Of a stretch of 64,000 nt of DNA, positions 34,386 through 42,675 are shown piece by piece. Made by a program: the position numbers and the translations under genes. The notes under the pieces are model-generated. The model saw nothing but the letters and a program-made list of their open reading frames with translations, had not been told where the DNA came from and made no database searches. The stretch spans positions 95,619 through 159,618 of the forward strand of contig JBAYSY010000001.1 in the NCBI GenBank assembly GCA_041675885.1, given 5' to 3'. Position 1 is the first letter of the stretch. Each line of letters opens with the position of its first letter. The stretch is from JBAYSY01 sp041675885. GTDB taxonomy: Bacteria; Pseudomonadota; Alphaproteobacteria; Rhodobacterales; Rhodobacteraceae.

Positions 34386-35135
34386 TTACTGCTCCTGAAT
34401 CCATCCCAGAAAAAGTTGCCTTGCCACGCGATCCACGGCAACGAAATCGGGGCGACGCTCCCGATTGTTGACCCTGAATTGATACGACAGTCCGATTGTG
34501 GGGGTCAGTCCATATCTTGCGCTACAGACGAGAGCGCAGCTGATACTCACACGGTTGCCCAGCGGATTCCGATACGAATCCGGGAGGAGCCACATGCCAC
34601 CCACCGCATCGGTATTTGTGCCGATGACCCGAAGATAGCCCCCCTCGTGCATTGGGCCTTGAGAGAGAACGTGTTCAACTTGGCTGCGCACCGAAGCCTC
34701 GTGGCCTGACCGGCCGCTTCGGCTGAGCCCGGAGAGTCGGACCGACAGGAGCGTGACTTCGTTTTGCTCCAGCTCGGCCGCGCCCTCCGTCCCGATCCAG
34801 GTGTGAACACCCCCCGCCCATCCGCTGTAAACGGGTATGGGCTCCTTCTGGCACGGCATGTCGTGCAGAAGTCTGCTTTCACCGACATTAATCAGCCAGT
34901 TGCCTGGCCTCGGAAGACGGAATCCCGTCGGCGGGCCGGACGGTTCCACGGCGATGCCGATCAGGACATCGAGTTCCGCGCCATAGCAGTCCATACCGGA
35001 CCGCGCCGCAGCTTCGGCGGGCAGAAGCGTGACCACTACCGCAAGCGCGCCCGCTCTCGCGCGGGAAGTCCATGTGCCGATCAGGTGTCTGGCGGATCGC
35101 GATCGCGGCGGATCGACGGGCAGTTCATATACCAT
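34386..35135 (-). CDS. Secreted cysteine-containing hypothetical protein
   Basis: A 249-residue protein I do not recognise. After a basic start there is a hydrophobic stretch RAGALAVVVTLLPAEAAA ending in a likely signal-peptidase site, so it should be exported. The mature part has four cysteines, in MDCYGAEL, HDMPCQKEP and SISCALVCSARYG, which could form two disulfides, and a tryptophan-rich middle (YSGWAGGVHTWIGTEG). ATG 35135 has GAGG about 6 bases upstream. Codon use is less GC-rich than the flanking mutM and ubiE, and in most relatives nothing lies between those two, so it may be a later arrival. Function unknown. Confidence 0.62.
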   Translation of the reverse strand: MVYELPVDPPRSRSARHLIGTWTSRARAGALAVVVTLLPAEAAARSGMDCYGAELDVLIGIAVEPSGPPTGFRLPRPGNWLINVGESRLLHDMPCQKEPIPVYSGWAGGVHTWIGTEGAAELEQNEVTLLSVRLSGLSRSGRSGHEASVRSQVEHVLSQGPMHEGGYLRVIGTNTDAVGGMWLLPDSYRNPLGNRVSISCALVCSARYGLTPTIGLSYQFRVNNRERRPDFVAVDRVARQLFLGWIQEQ

Positions 35136-35310
35136 CGGGCACCTCACTGATCTCTGTCTTAGTCGTAGAACAATTCCGGAGAACCGCAGCCATGAATTGC
35201 ATTTTCCCCATGGGTCGCCTTGCCGCAGCCCGACAATCCGGTTTCCCTCGGCCCGCGCCGCCGGTATATCCCCGGAAGCGATCATCCGCAGGCGGAAGGG
35301 TGGAAAGACA

Positions 35311-36057
35311 ATGGACAAGGACCGCACCACCCATTTCGGGTTCAAGGATGTGCCCGAGGCCGAGAAGGCCGGGATGGTGCACGGGGTGTTCACCCGGGTC
35401 GCCTCGAAATACGACCTGATGAACGACCTGATGTCCGGGGGCGTCCACCGCATCTGGAAGGACGCGATGATGGACTGGCTGGCGCCGCGGCCGGGGCAGC
35501 ACCTGCTCGACGTGGCGGGCGGCACCGGCGACATCGCCTTCCGCTTCCTCAAACGCGCCCCCGGCGCACGGGTCACCGTGCTCGACATGACCGAATCGAT
35601 GCTGGTCGAGGGCCGGGCGCGGGCCGAGGCCGGGCAGATGGCCGAGGCGCTCGACTGGGTGGCGGGCGACGCCATGGCGCTGCCGTTCCCCGACAACAGC
35701 TTCGACGCCTATACGGTCAGCTTCGGCATCCGCAACGTCACCCGCATCCCCGACGCGCTGGCGGAAGCCTTCCGGGTGCTGCGGCCGGGCGGGCGGCTGA
35801 TGGTGCTCGAATTCAGCCATATCCCCAACGCGGGGCTGCAATGGGCCTATGACCGCTATTCCTTCAACGTGATCCCGGCCATGGGCGAGGCGGTGGCGGG
35901 CGACCGCGACAGCTACCAGTATCTGGTCGAATCGATCCGCAAGTTCCCGGACCAGGAGGCTTTCGCCGCCATGATCCGCGAGGCCGGGTTCGGCCAGGTG
36001 AAATACCGCAACCTCACCATGGGCGTCGCGGCGCTGCATTCCGGCTGGAAACTCTGA
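35311..36057 (+). CDS. ubiE: Ubiquinone/menaquinone biosynthesis C-methyltransferase
   Basis: A 248-residue SAM-dependent methyltransferase that methylates the ring carbon in ubiquinone synthesis. SAM motif I is LLDVAGGTGDIAFRFL near residue 67, followed by TVLDMTESMLVEG, GDAMALPFPDNSFDAYTVSF and the UbiE signature FGIRNVTRIPDALAEAFRVL. The C-terminus YRNLTMGVAALHSGWKL is typical. ATG 35311 starts the homology and has GGAAAG close upstream. It is followed 2 bases later by ubiB, and the two form an operon at the membrane step of ubiquinone assembly. Confidence 0.97.
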   Translation: MDKDRTTHFGFKDVPEAEKAGMVHGVFTRVASKYDLMNDLMSGGVHRIWKDAMMDWLAPRPGQHLLDVAGGTGDIAFRFLKRAPGARVTVLDMTESMLVEGRARAEAGQMAEALDWVAGDAMALPFPDNSFDAYTVSFGIRNVTRIPDALAEAFRVLRPGGRLMVLEFSHIPNAGLQWAYDRYSFNVIPAMGEAVAGDRDSYQYLVESIRKFPDQEAFAAMIREAGFGQVKYRNLTMGVAALHSGWKL

Positions 36058-36059
36058 TC

Positions 36060-37586
36060 ATGCGCGGGCCACACAACATCTGGCGGCTGATCCGCACCGG
36101 GGCCACGCTGGAACGCTCCGGCGCGATGAACGTGGTGCTGGAGGCGATGAAGGCGCCGCCGCGGCTGCGGCTGGCGGCCCGGGTGCTGGGCTGGCCGTTC
36201 AAGTGGCTCGGCCTGAAGGGCGACCCGGCGCTGCCGCCCGCGACCCGCGCGCTGACGGCCCTGGGCCCGGCCTATATCAAGTTCGGCCAGCTGCTTTCGA
36301 CCCGCCCCGATATCGTCGGCGAGGAACTGGCCGACCAGCTGAAATACCTTCAGGACCAGCTTCCCCCATTTCCGACCGAACAGGCGGTCCGCGCCGTCGA
36401 GGCGGAGCTGGGTCGCCCGCTGGCCGAAATGTTCAGCGAATTCTCGCCCCCCGTGGCGGCGGCCTCGATCGCCCAGGTGCACCGGGCGCGGATGGCGGGC
36501 AGCGGCGAGGACGTGGCGGTCAAGGTGCTGCGCCCCGGGATCGAGCGCGCCTTCCGCACCGATATCGACGCGTTCTACTTCGCCGCCGGGCTGATCGAGG
36601 TGTTGCTGCCCGGCACCCGCCGCCTGCGCCCGCGCGAGGTGATCGCCCATTTCGAAGGCGTGGTGACGGGCGAACTCGACCTGCGGCTCGAAAGTGCCTC
36701 CGCCTCGGAATTCGCGGTCAATACCGAAGGCGATGCCGGGTTCCGGGTGCCGAAGCCGCACTGGCACCTGTCGGGCCGCCAGGTGATGACGCTCGACTGG
36801 GCCGAGGGGATCAACCTGTCCGACAACGCCGCGCTGGACGCCGCCGGGCACGATCGCCCGGCACTGGCGGCACGGGTGCTGCAACTGTTCCTGTCACACG
36901 CACTGCGCCATGGTTTTTTCCACGCCGACATGCATCAGGGAAACCTGAAGGTGGCGGCGAACGGCGACATCATCGCCTATGACTTCGGCATCATGGGCCG
37001 GATCGACGAATACACCCGCCGGGTCTATGCCGAGATCCTGATCGGCTTCATCCGCCGCGACTACCGCCGGGTGGCCCAGGTTCATTTCGAGGCCGGATAC
37101 GTGCCCGCCGACCGCGACATGGAGGAATTCGCCAGTGCGCTCCGGGTGGTGGGCGAGCCCATATTCGGCATGGATGCCTCGCGCATCTCGATGGCGCGGC
37201 TGCTGAACTACCTGTTCGAGGTCACCGAACGCTTCGGGATGCAGACCCGGACCGAACTCATCCTGCTGCAACGCACCATGGTGGTGGTCGAGGGGGTGGC
37301 GCGCTCGCTCGATCCGCATATCAACATCTGGCAGATTTCACGCCCGGTGGTCGAGGACTACATCCGCGACAACGTGGGCCCGGCAGCCATGCTGCGCGAC
37401 CTGACGCGCACATTGCAGGTGCTGGCGCGGTTCGGCCCGCGACTGCCGCAGATGGTCGAGGCCCGGCTGTTCCGCCAGACCGAAGCACCGCAGGAGGAAC
37501 CCGCGCGGCGCCCCCGGCCGCTGCGGTGGATGGCCGCCGGGGCGGTGCTCGCGCTCCTGGGCGTCTGTGCCGGAGCAGCGCTGTAG
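36060..37586 (+). CDS. ubiB: Ubiquinone biosynthesis protein UbiB
   Basis: A 508-residue atypical protein-kinase-like ATPase needed for ubiquinone synthesis. The KxGQ motif is in YIKFGQLLSTRPDIVGEELA, the alanine-rich nucleotide loop and lysine are in AAASIAQVHRAR and VAVKVLRPGIERAF, and the metal motif is FFHADMHQGNLKV with YDFGIMG. The C-terminal 30 residues hold a membrane helix (WMAAGAVLALLGVCAGAAL) that anchors it. It follows ubiE by 2 bases. In relatives coaBC-dut usually follow; here a convergent rluA-type gene follows instead. Confidence 0.96.
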   Translation: MRGPHNIWRLIRTGATLERSGAMNVVLEAMKAPPRLRLAARVLGWPFKWLGLKGDPALPPATRALTALGPAYIKFGQLLSTRPDIVGEELADQLKYLQDQLPPFPTEQAVRAVEAELGRPLAEMFSEFSPPVAAASIAQVHRARMAGSGEDVAVKVLRPGIERAFRTDIDAFYFAAGLIEVLLPGTRRLRPREVIAHFEGVVTGELDLRLESASASEFAVNTEGDAGFRVPKPHWHLSGRQVMTLDWAEGINLSDNAALDAAGHDRPALAARVLQLFLSHALRHGFFHADMHQGNLKVAANGDIIAYDFGIMGRIDEYTRRVYAEILIGFIRRDYRRVAQVHFEAGYVPADRDMEEFASALRVVGEPIFGMDASRISMARLLNYLFEVTERFGMQTRTELILLQRTMVVVEGVARSLDPHINIWQISRPVVEDYIRDNVGPAAMLRDLTRTLQVLARFGPRLPQMVEARLFRQTEAPQEEPARRPRPLRWMAAGAVLALLGVCAGAAL

Positions 37587-37651
37587 GGCGCGCGCTTCAG
37601 CGCAGCTCCCCTGCCCGGCCGCCTCCCCTGCATCGCACCCCGCGGGGCCGG

Positions 37652-38308
37652 TCAGAACGGACAGGGCGCGGTCCAGGTCTGGAGAATGCCGGTTTCCGGG
37701 TGGCGGAACCGCAGCGATGCGGCGTGCAGCATCAGCCGCGGGTGATCGTCGCGCGCCGCCCCTTCGGCATAAAGGCTGTCGCCGAGGATCGGGTGCCCCG
37801 CCGCCGCCATATGCACCCGCAACTGATGCGTCCGCCCGGTGCGGGGCATCAGCCGCATCCGTGTCTCGTCCTCGTCCCGCCGCGCCACGCGCCAGTCGGT
37901 GACGGCGGGACGGCCGGTCTCATGGTTCACATGCTGGCGCGGCCGGTTCGGCCAATCGACGATCAAGGGCAGGTCGATCCGGCCGCTTGTCCCCTCCATC
38001 TCGCCCGCGACCCGGGCAAGATAGACCTTGCCCACCTGCCGCGCCTCGAACTGCCGCCCCAGATCCGCCTGCGCCGCCGGGTCGAGCGCAAAGACCATGA
38101 CGCCGGAAGTATCGCGGTCGAGCCGGTGAACCAGAAGCACCTCGGGAAAGGCGCGCCTCAGCCGGGCGATCAGGCAATCCGCGAGATGCGGGCCGCGACC
38201 CGGCACCGTGAGCAACCCCGCGGGCTTGTCCACGACAACGATCCGCGCGTCACGATAGAGGATGCGCGGCGGCCCGTCCGGGGGCGCGTAATCGGCGGGG
38301 CTGTCCAT
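37652..38308 (-). CDS. RluA-family pseudouridine synthase
   Basis: A 218-residue RNA pseudouridine synthase without an S4 domain, which turns uridine into pseudouridine in rRNA or tRNA. The catalytic aspartate motif is LLVHRLDRDTSGVMVFAL near residue 65; other blocks are VDKPAGLLTVPGRG at the start and TRMRLMPRTGRTHQLRVHMA near 150. ATG 38308 has GGAGG just upstream. The short length suggests an RluA-like dual tRNA/23S enzyme, but the specific target site cannot be assigned. It is convergent with ubiB (65-base gap without a clear terminator). Confidence 0.92.
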   Translation of the reverse strand: MDSPADYAPPDGPPRILYRDARIVVVDKPAGLLTVPGRGPHLADCLIARLRRAFPEVLLVHRLDRDTSGVMVFALDPAAQADLGRQFEARQVGKVYLARVAGEMEGTSGRIDLPLIVDWPNRPRQHVNHETGRPAVTDWRVARRDEDETRMRLMPRTGRTHQLRVHMAAAGHPILGDSLYAEGAARDDHPRLMLHAASLRFRHPETGILQTWTAPCPF

Positions 38309-38533
38309 CCCCGCCTCCTGCCCGCCCCGGCCCGCCGCGTCAAGCCGGGGCGCGCCCTTCGGGCGCGGGGCTGTGGGCCGGGGGTCCGGGATGCCCACCC
38401 GGCGTTGCGCAGGCGGCACGTTGGCCCCGGGGCGCCCACCGGACGCCCGTTCGCGGCTGCAACGTGCCCCGTTCGGCGGGGAAACGCGCCACTGGCGCCT
38501 TTCCTGATCCGCCTCACCGTTTCCGGGACGCCG

Positions 38534-38660
38534 CCTCCGCCGGGGATACTTTCATCGAAGGCGAAGATGAAAAGGCGTTCTCAATATTATTTCACCGTGA
38601 CGGAAATATCCTCGGGGGTGAATTGGCCGCAGGCCAAGAGGGGGCAGACAGCCCCCTGCC
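38534..38660. repeat. Dispersed intergenic repeat, family 1 (copy 3)
   Basis: This fills the right part of the 364-base gap 38309-38672. It has CCTCCGCCGGGGATACTTTC, AAGATGAAAAGGCGTTCTCA, ATATCCTCGGGGGTGAATTG and GCCGCAGGCCAAGAGG, ending in a perfect hairpin AGGGGGC-AGACA-GCCCCCT (38639-38657). It aligns with 3261-3428. On the minus strand the hairpin would end the transporter and glutamine synthetase transcript. The left part of the gap shows nothing recognisable. Confidence 0.75.
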
Positions 38661-38672
38661 CGCTCAAGGCCC

Positions 38673-40019
38673 TCATACCGTGTCGAGGTAAAGCTCCACC
38701 TGTTCCCCGGGGCTCAGTTCCGCCATGTAATGGCGTTCCTGCCGCTTGGTCAGCACATAGTTGCGGATCAGCTCCGCCGGGAAGATGCGGGCGATGGTCG
38801 CGCTTGCCGCGAAATCCTCGATCGCCTCGTCCCATGTCGTCGGCACCTGCGGCAGATCCTCCTGCGCGTAGGCGTTGCCGGTGACCGGCGGCGGCGGCGC
38901 CAGCCCGTCCTCGATCCCGATCAGCGCCGCGCCGAGGATCGCGGCCAGCATCAGGTAGGGGTTCACGTCGCCCCCCGCGACCCGGTGTTCGATCCGCCGG
39001 GCCGAGGGGCTGCCCGAGGGCACGCGGATCGCGACGGTGCGGTTCTCGTAGCCCCAGCAGATCGCCGTGGGCGCATGGGCGCCGGGCACCAGCCGGTCGT
39101 AGCTGTTGGCATGGGGCGCGAACAGCAGCGTCGAATCGTGGATCGCACCCAGGCAACCGGCGATGGCCTGATGCAGGATGCCGGTCCCCTCCGAGCCGCC
39201 GTTGTCGAACACGTTGCGGCCCTCGCGGTCCAGCACGGAAAAATGCGTGTGCAGCCCGTTGCCGGAATATTCCGGGTAGGGCTTGGCCATGAAGCTCGCG
39301 GCGAAACCGTGCCGTCGCGCCAGCCCCTTGACCAGCATCTTGAACAGCCAGGCATCATCGGCGGCGCGCAGCGCATCGTCGCAATGCATCAGGTTGATCT
39401 CGAACTGGCCGAGCCCGGTCTCGGAAATCGCGGTGTCGGCCGGGATGTCCATCGCCTCGCAGGCGTCGTAGAGGTCGGTGAAGAAGGTGTCGAAGGCATC
39501 GAGCGCCCGGATGCTCAGCGTCTCGGCCGCCTTGCGCCGCTTGCCGGAACGCGGCGAGGGCGGCACCTGAAGCGCCTTGCCGGAATCATCGATCAGGTAG
39601 AATTCCAGCTCCATCGCCACGACCGGCGTCAGCCCGCGCGCCTTGAAACGCTCCACCACCGCGCGCAGCGCATGGCGGGGGTCGCCGTCATAGGGTCGGC
39701 CGTCCTCGCGGAACATCCAGATCGGCAACAGCGCGGTCGGCGCCTCAAGCCATGGCATCGGCATGAAGCCGCGCTCGGTCGGGCGCAGGATGCCGTCGGC
39801 ATCGCCCATGTCGAACACCAGCGGGCTGTCGTCGATATCCTCGCCCCAGATGTCGAGATTGAGGGCCGACAGCGGAAACCGGGTGCCGTTCTTCAGCACC
39901 CCGTCGGCGAAACGCGCGGGCATCCGCTTGCCCCGCGCCTGACCGTTGAGGTCGGCGGCAGCCACGCGGATCGTGCGCACCTGCGGGTGCTTTCTCAGCC
40001 AGTCCTGAAGATGTTTCAT
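38673..40019 (-). CDS. Glutamine synthetase family protein (PuuA-like)
   Basis: A 448-residue GS-fold ligase that joins glutamate-like acids to amines using ATP. The metal and substrate blocks are VAMELEFYLI, GLGQFEINLMHCDDAL, SGNGLHTHFSVLD, CWGYENRTVAIRVPSGSPSA and RIEHRVAGGDVNPYLMLAA. The size and the loss of the adenylylated-tyrosine region of GlnA point to the gamma-glutamyl-amine (PuuA) subgroup. Its start overlaps the stop of the adjacent permease gene, so it is co-translated with an amino-acid importer. That suggests use of an imported polyamine or amine as nitrogen source; the substrate is inferred only. Confidence 0.9.
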   Translation of the reverse strand: MKHLQDWLRKHPQVRTIRVAAADLNGQARGKRMPARFADGVLKNGTRFPLSALNLDIWGEDIDDSPLVFDMGDADGILRPTERGFMPMPWLEAPTALLPIWMFREDGRPYDGDPRHALRAVVERFKARGLTPVVAMELEFYLIDDSGKALQVPPSPRSGKRRKAAETLSIRALDAFDTFFTDLYDACEAMDIPADTAISETGLGQFEINLMHCDDALRAADDAWLFKMLVKGLARRHGFAASFMAKPYPEYSGNGLHTHFSVLDREGRNVFDNGGSEGTGILHQAIAGCLGAIHDSTLLFAPHANSYDRLVPGAHAPTAICWGYENRTVAIRVPSGSPSARRIEHRVAGGDVNPYLMLAAILGAALIGIEDGLAPPPPVTGNAYAQEDLPQVPTTWDEAIEDFAASATIARIFPAELIRNYVLTKRQERHYMAELSPGEQVELYLDTV

Positions 40020-40867
40020 CGGATCAGTTGCGGCCGGTAGCGCAGCTTCGGCCGGTTCTCCCTTGGCAGGTGGCGGTTGAGCCGCCGGTTGACCGCGCCG
40101 AACAGCGCGATGAGGATCAGCGTCGCACCGACGAAATAGGCGGCGACGATGGGATAGGCGACGAAAGGGTTGAAGGTCTGGTCGGCGAAATAGCGCGCGT
40201 AGTAAAGCGCGTCGCCCGACTGCTGCCAGGCCGGAAAGCCCGAGAAATAGACCAGCGTGGTGGCGTGGAACAGGAAGATCGCCTCGTTGGTGTAGCTGGG
40301 CCAGGCCAGCCGCAGCATGGTGGGCCAGATGATGCGCCGGAACCGGCGCCAGCCGGTCATGCCATAGGCGTCCGCGGCCTCCAGGTCGCCCTTGGGCACC
40401 GCCCTGAGCGCGCCATGGAAGATATGCGCCGAATAGGCCGAAGTGTTGAGGAACAGCACGAACAGCGCCCCCGCCCAGGCCCGGGTCAGCCAGCGGGTCT
40501 CGGCGGTGATGGTGGTGAACAGCAGGTTGATCTCGATCCCGGCCCGGGGCAGCAGGATGAACGCCTCGTAGGCAAGGAAGAACTGGATGAACAGGGGCGA
40601 GCCGCGAAAGACGAAGATGAACCCGGCGGCGGGGCGGCTGAACAGCGGATTGGCGCTGAGCCGCGCCACCGCCAACAGCGTGGCGAAGCAGAAACCGCCC
40701 AGGATCGCCAGCACTCCGAAATAGACGTTCCACATCATCCCCGAGCCGATCAGGATGACCTGGTCGCAGAAGGTGATCTCCAGCCCGCGCGGCAGCAGCG
40801 GCGCGCCGAACTCGCGCCCCAGCGCCCGCAGCCCGTATTCCCCGAGACTTTCCCAGCAGGTTCTCAT
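40016..40867 (-). CDS. Polar amino acid ABC transporter permease (HisM-like)
   Basis: A 283-residue inner-membrane permease with about five helices. The family EAA-like cytoplasmic loop reads HGALRAVPKGDLEAADAYGM and is followed by WRRFRRIIWPTML, which contacts the ATPase. RGSPLFIQFFLAY marks the conserved region of this permease family. ATG 40867 overlaps the stop of the first permease gene (ATGA on the minus strand at 40864-40867), and its stop overlaps the glutamine synthetase start. Together with the neighbouring permease it forms the heterodimeric pore of a polar-amino-acid importer. Confidence 0.92.
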   Translation of the reverse strand: MRTCWESLGEYGLRALGREFGAPLLPRGLEITFCDQVILIGSGMMWNVYFGVLAILGGFCFATLLAVARLSANPLFSRPAAGFIFVFRGSPLFIQFFLAYEAFILLPRAGIEINLLFTTITAETRWLTRAWAGALFVLFLNTSAYSAHIFHGALRAVPKGDLEAADAYGMTGWRRFRRIIWPTMLRLAWPSYTNEAIFLFHATTLVYFSGFPAWQQSGDALYYARYFADQTFNPFVAYPIVAAYFVGATLILIALFGAVNRRLNRHLPRENRPKLRYRPQLIR

Positions 40868-41754
40868 GCGGCCGCCTTCGTCCTGCGCAGCCGCTCGCCG
40901 CCCGCGGTGGCCTGCCCGGTGTTGAGCCGGGTCATGATCCGCTCGAACACCTTCTCGCTGGCCCAGGTCACCAGCAGGTAGACCACGAGCAGGGCAAGGA
41001 AATACCACACCCGCCAGTCGGGATGCGGATAGGCGTAGAACTGCGCCGTCTTGGCGCCGCCCAGCTCGCGCGCCCAGAACACCACGTCGCGGATGCCCAG
41101 CAGGAACAAGAGCGGCGTGGCCTTGATCAGGATCATCCACAGGTTCGACAGGCCGGGCAGCGCGTAGATCCACATCTGCGGCAACAGGATGCGGCGGAAG
41201 GTCTGGCGCGGGGTCATGCCGTAGGCTTCGCCGGTCTCGATCTGCGCCCGCGGCACGGCGCTCATCGCGCCATAAAGCGTATTGGCCGCGAAGGCGCCGA
41301 ACACGATGGCGAAGGCCACCACCGCCAGCACAAAGGCATAGGCGTCATGCACCCAGCGCGCCGCGTCGTTCAGCGGCACCTTGGCCTGCGGGCAGACGAT
41401 GAAATCGGTGCCCTGGCGGATCGGCTCGGTCCAGTCGGGGCAGCGGACGTGATGCACAAGATACTCGATCCCCTGATCCATCGCGATCGGCACGAACAGG
41501 AAGAAGATGATGTCGGGGATCCCCCGCACCATCGAGATATAGCCCACGCCCAGCCAGCGGACCGGCGGCACCCGCGACCGCGCCGCCAGCGCGCCGCCGA
41601 AGCCGAACAGGAGCGCCGCGGGCGCCGCCAGCAGGATCAGCGCCAGGACCACCAGAAACGCCCAGTAGAATGCCAGATGCGTCCCGCTGGTCAGGTAGCA
41701 GGCGAACCACTGCCATTGCGGCAGGATCGAGGGATCGACACAGAAGGAAAACAC
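40864..41754 (-). CDS. Polar amino acid ABC transporter permease (HisQ-like)
   Basis: A 296-residue permease. It starts with MFSFCVDPSILPQWQWFACY and has helices around 25-50 and further along. A loop of unusual length between helices (HVRCPDWTEPIRQGTDFI and VCPQAKVPLNDAARW) is probably periplasmic. The EAA-type loop is LYGAMSAVPRAQIETGEAYG, followed by MTPRQTFRRILLPQ. It pairs with the second permease, to which it is translationally coupled. It lies 54 bases after the second binding-protein gene. Confidence 0.92.
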   Translation of the reverse strand: MFSFCVDPSILPQWQWFACYLTSGTHLAFYWAFLVVLALILLAAPAALLFGFGGALAARSRVPPVRWLGVGYISMVRGIPDIIFFLFVPIAMDQGIEYLVHHVRCPDWTEPIRQGTDFIVCPQAKVPLNDAARWVHDAYAFVLAVVAFAIVFGAFAANTLYGAMSAVPRAQIETGEAYGMTPRQTFRRILLPQMWIYALPGLSNLWMILIKATPLLFLLGIRDVVFWARELGGAKTAQFYAYPHPDWRVWYFLALLVVYLLVTWASEKVFERIMTRLNTGQATAGGERLRRTKAAA

Positions 41755-41808
41755 GGGCGGGGGACTCCGGCGGGCGCGCGGGGCTGCCGCGCGCCCGGGT
41801 GGCGGGGA

Positions 41809-42549
41809 TCAGAAGGTCGGCACTTCCTCGCCGAACCACTGTTTCAGCAACGCGTTCAGCGAACCGTCCTCCCTCATCCCGGCGATGGCCTCGTCGAAGG
41901 TGGTGCGCAACTCGGTGTCGGACTGGCGCAACCCCATGCCGATCCCCTGCCCCGGCGTGACCTCGCCGCCGATGAACACCAGCTCACCATCCGATTCGTC
42001 CACGAACGGCGTGAGGAATTCGGAATCGGCAAGCACGGCGTCGGCCTCGCCGTTGCGGACGGCGGAAATCGTCTCGTCCGGGGTCGGGAACTCGATCAGC
42101 GTGGCGGAGCCGTCGGCCACCAGCCCGGCCTGCACCGTGTTCGACTGCGCCGCGATCACGCCGGTTTCGATCACCGACGCATCGGTGCCCGCCAGCGCCA
42201 TGTAACCCGAGGGGTCGGAGAACTTGTAGTTCCTGGTGAAGGCGATCACCTCGGCCCGGGCTTCGGTGATCGACATTCCGGCCATGATCGTGTCGTAATT
42301 GCCGCTGACCAGGTTGGGAATGATCGTATCCCAGTCGTTGATCACCCATTCGCAGGTCAGGCCCGCGCGCTCGCAAAGCTCGTTGCCGAGGTCGATCTCG
42401 AACCCGGCCAGTTCGCCCGCGTCGTTGATGTAGTTGAACGGCGGATAGGCCCCTTCGGTGCCCATGCGGATCACCTGCTGGGCCGAAGCGGCCCCGGCTG
42501 CCAGCACCATCGCGACACCGGCCAGGATCAGTCTGCGCGTCATCTTCAT
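41809..42549 (-). CDS. Polar amino acid ABC transporter substrate-binding protein (second copy)
   Basis: A 246-residue periplasmic binding protein. A signal peptide (LILAGVAMVLAAGAASAQQ) is followed by the HisJ/ArgT-type fold: VIRMGTEGAYPPFNYINDAG, LCERAGLTCEWVINDWDTI, YDTIMAGMSITEARAEVIAF and KQWFGEEVPTF at the end. ATG 42549 has GGGAGAAG upstream. It is about 60 percent or more alike by eye with the neighbouring gene at 42676-43407, so the two arose by tandem duplication. Ligands may be polar amino acids or small amines; two binding proteins feeding one permease pair would widen the substrate range. Confidence 0.92.
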   Translation of the reverse strand: MKMTRRLILAGVAMVLAAGAASAQQVIRMGTEGAYPPFNYINDAGELAGFEIDLGNELCERAGLTCEWVINDWDTIIPNLVSGNYDTIMAGMSITEARAEVIAFTRNYKFSDPSGYMALAGTDASVIETGVIAAQSNTVQAGLVADGSATLIEFPTPDETISAVRNGEADAVLADSEFLTPFVDESDGELVFIGGEVTPGQGIGMGLRQSDTELRTTFDEAIAGMREDGSLNALLKQWFGEEVPTF

Positions 42550-42675
42550 GTTCTTCTCCCTGTCTTTTTTATTGCGGGCCGTTGTCCGGCCCCGTCTTGC
42601 TGTCCCGCCACCATTTCCGTGACGGAAAGCCGGGCGGTTTCGCCGCCCGGCCGGTCGCCGCCGCGGGGGCGGGCG

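Noticed and set aside
34386..35696. Longer version of the secreted hypothetical, reaching into ubiE
   Set aside because: The upstream part is antisense to ubiE and has no coding character; ATG 35135 has a ribosome site and gives a signal peptide.
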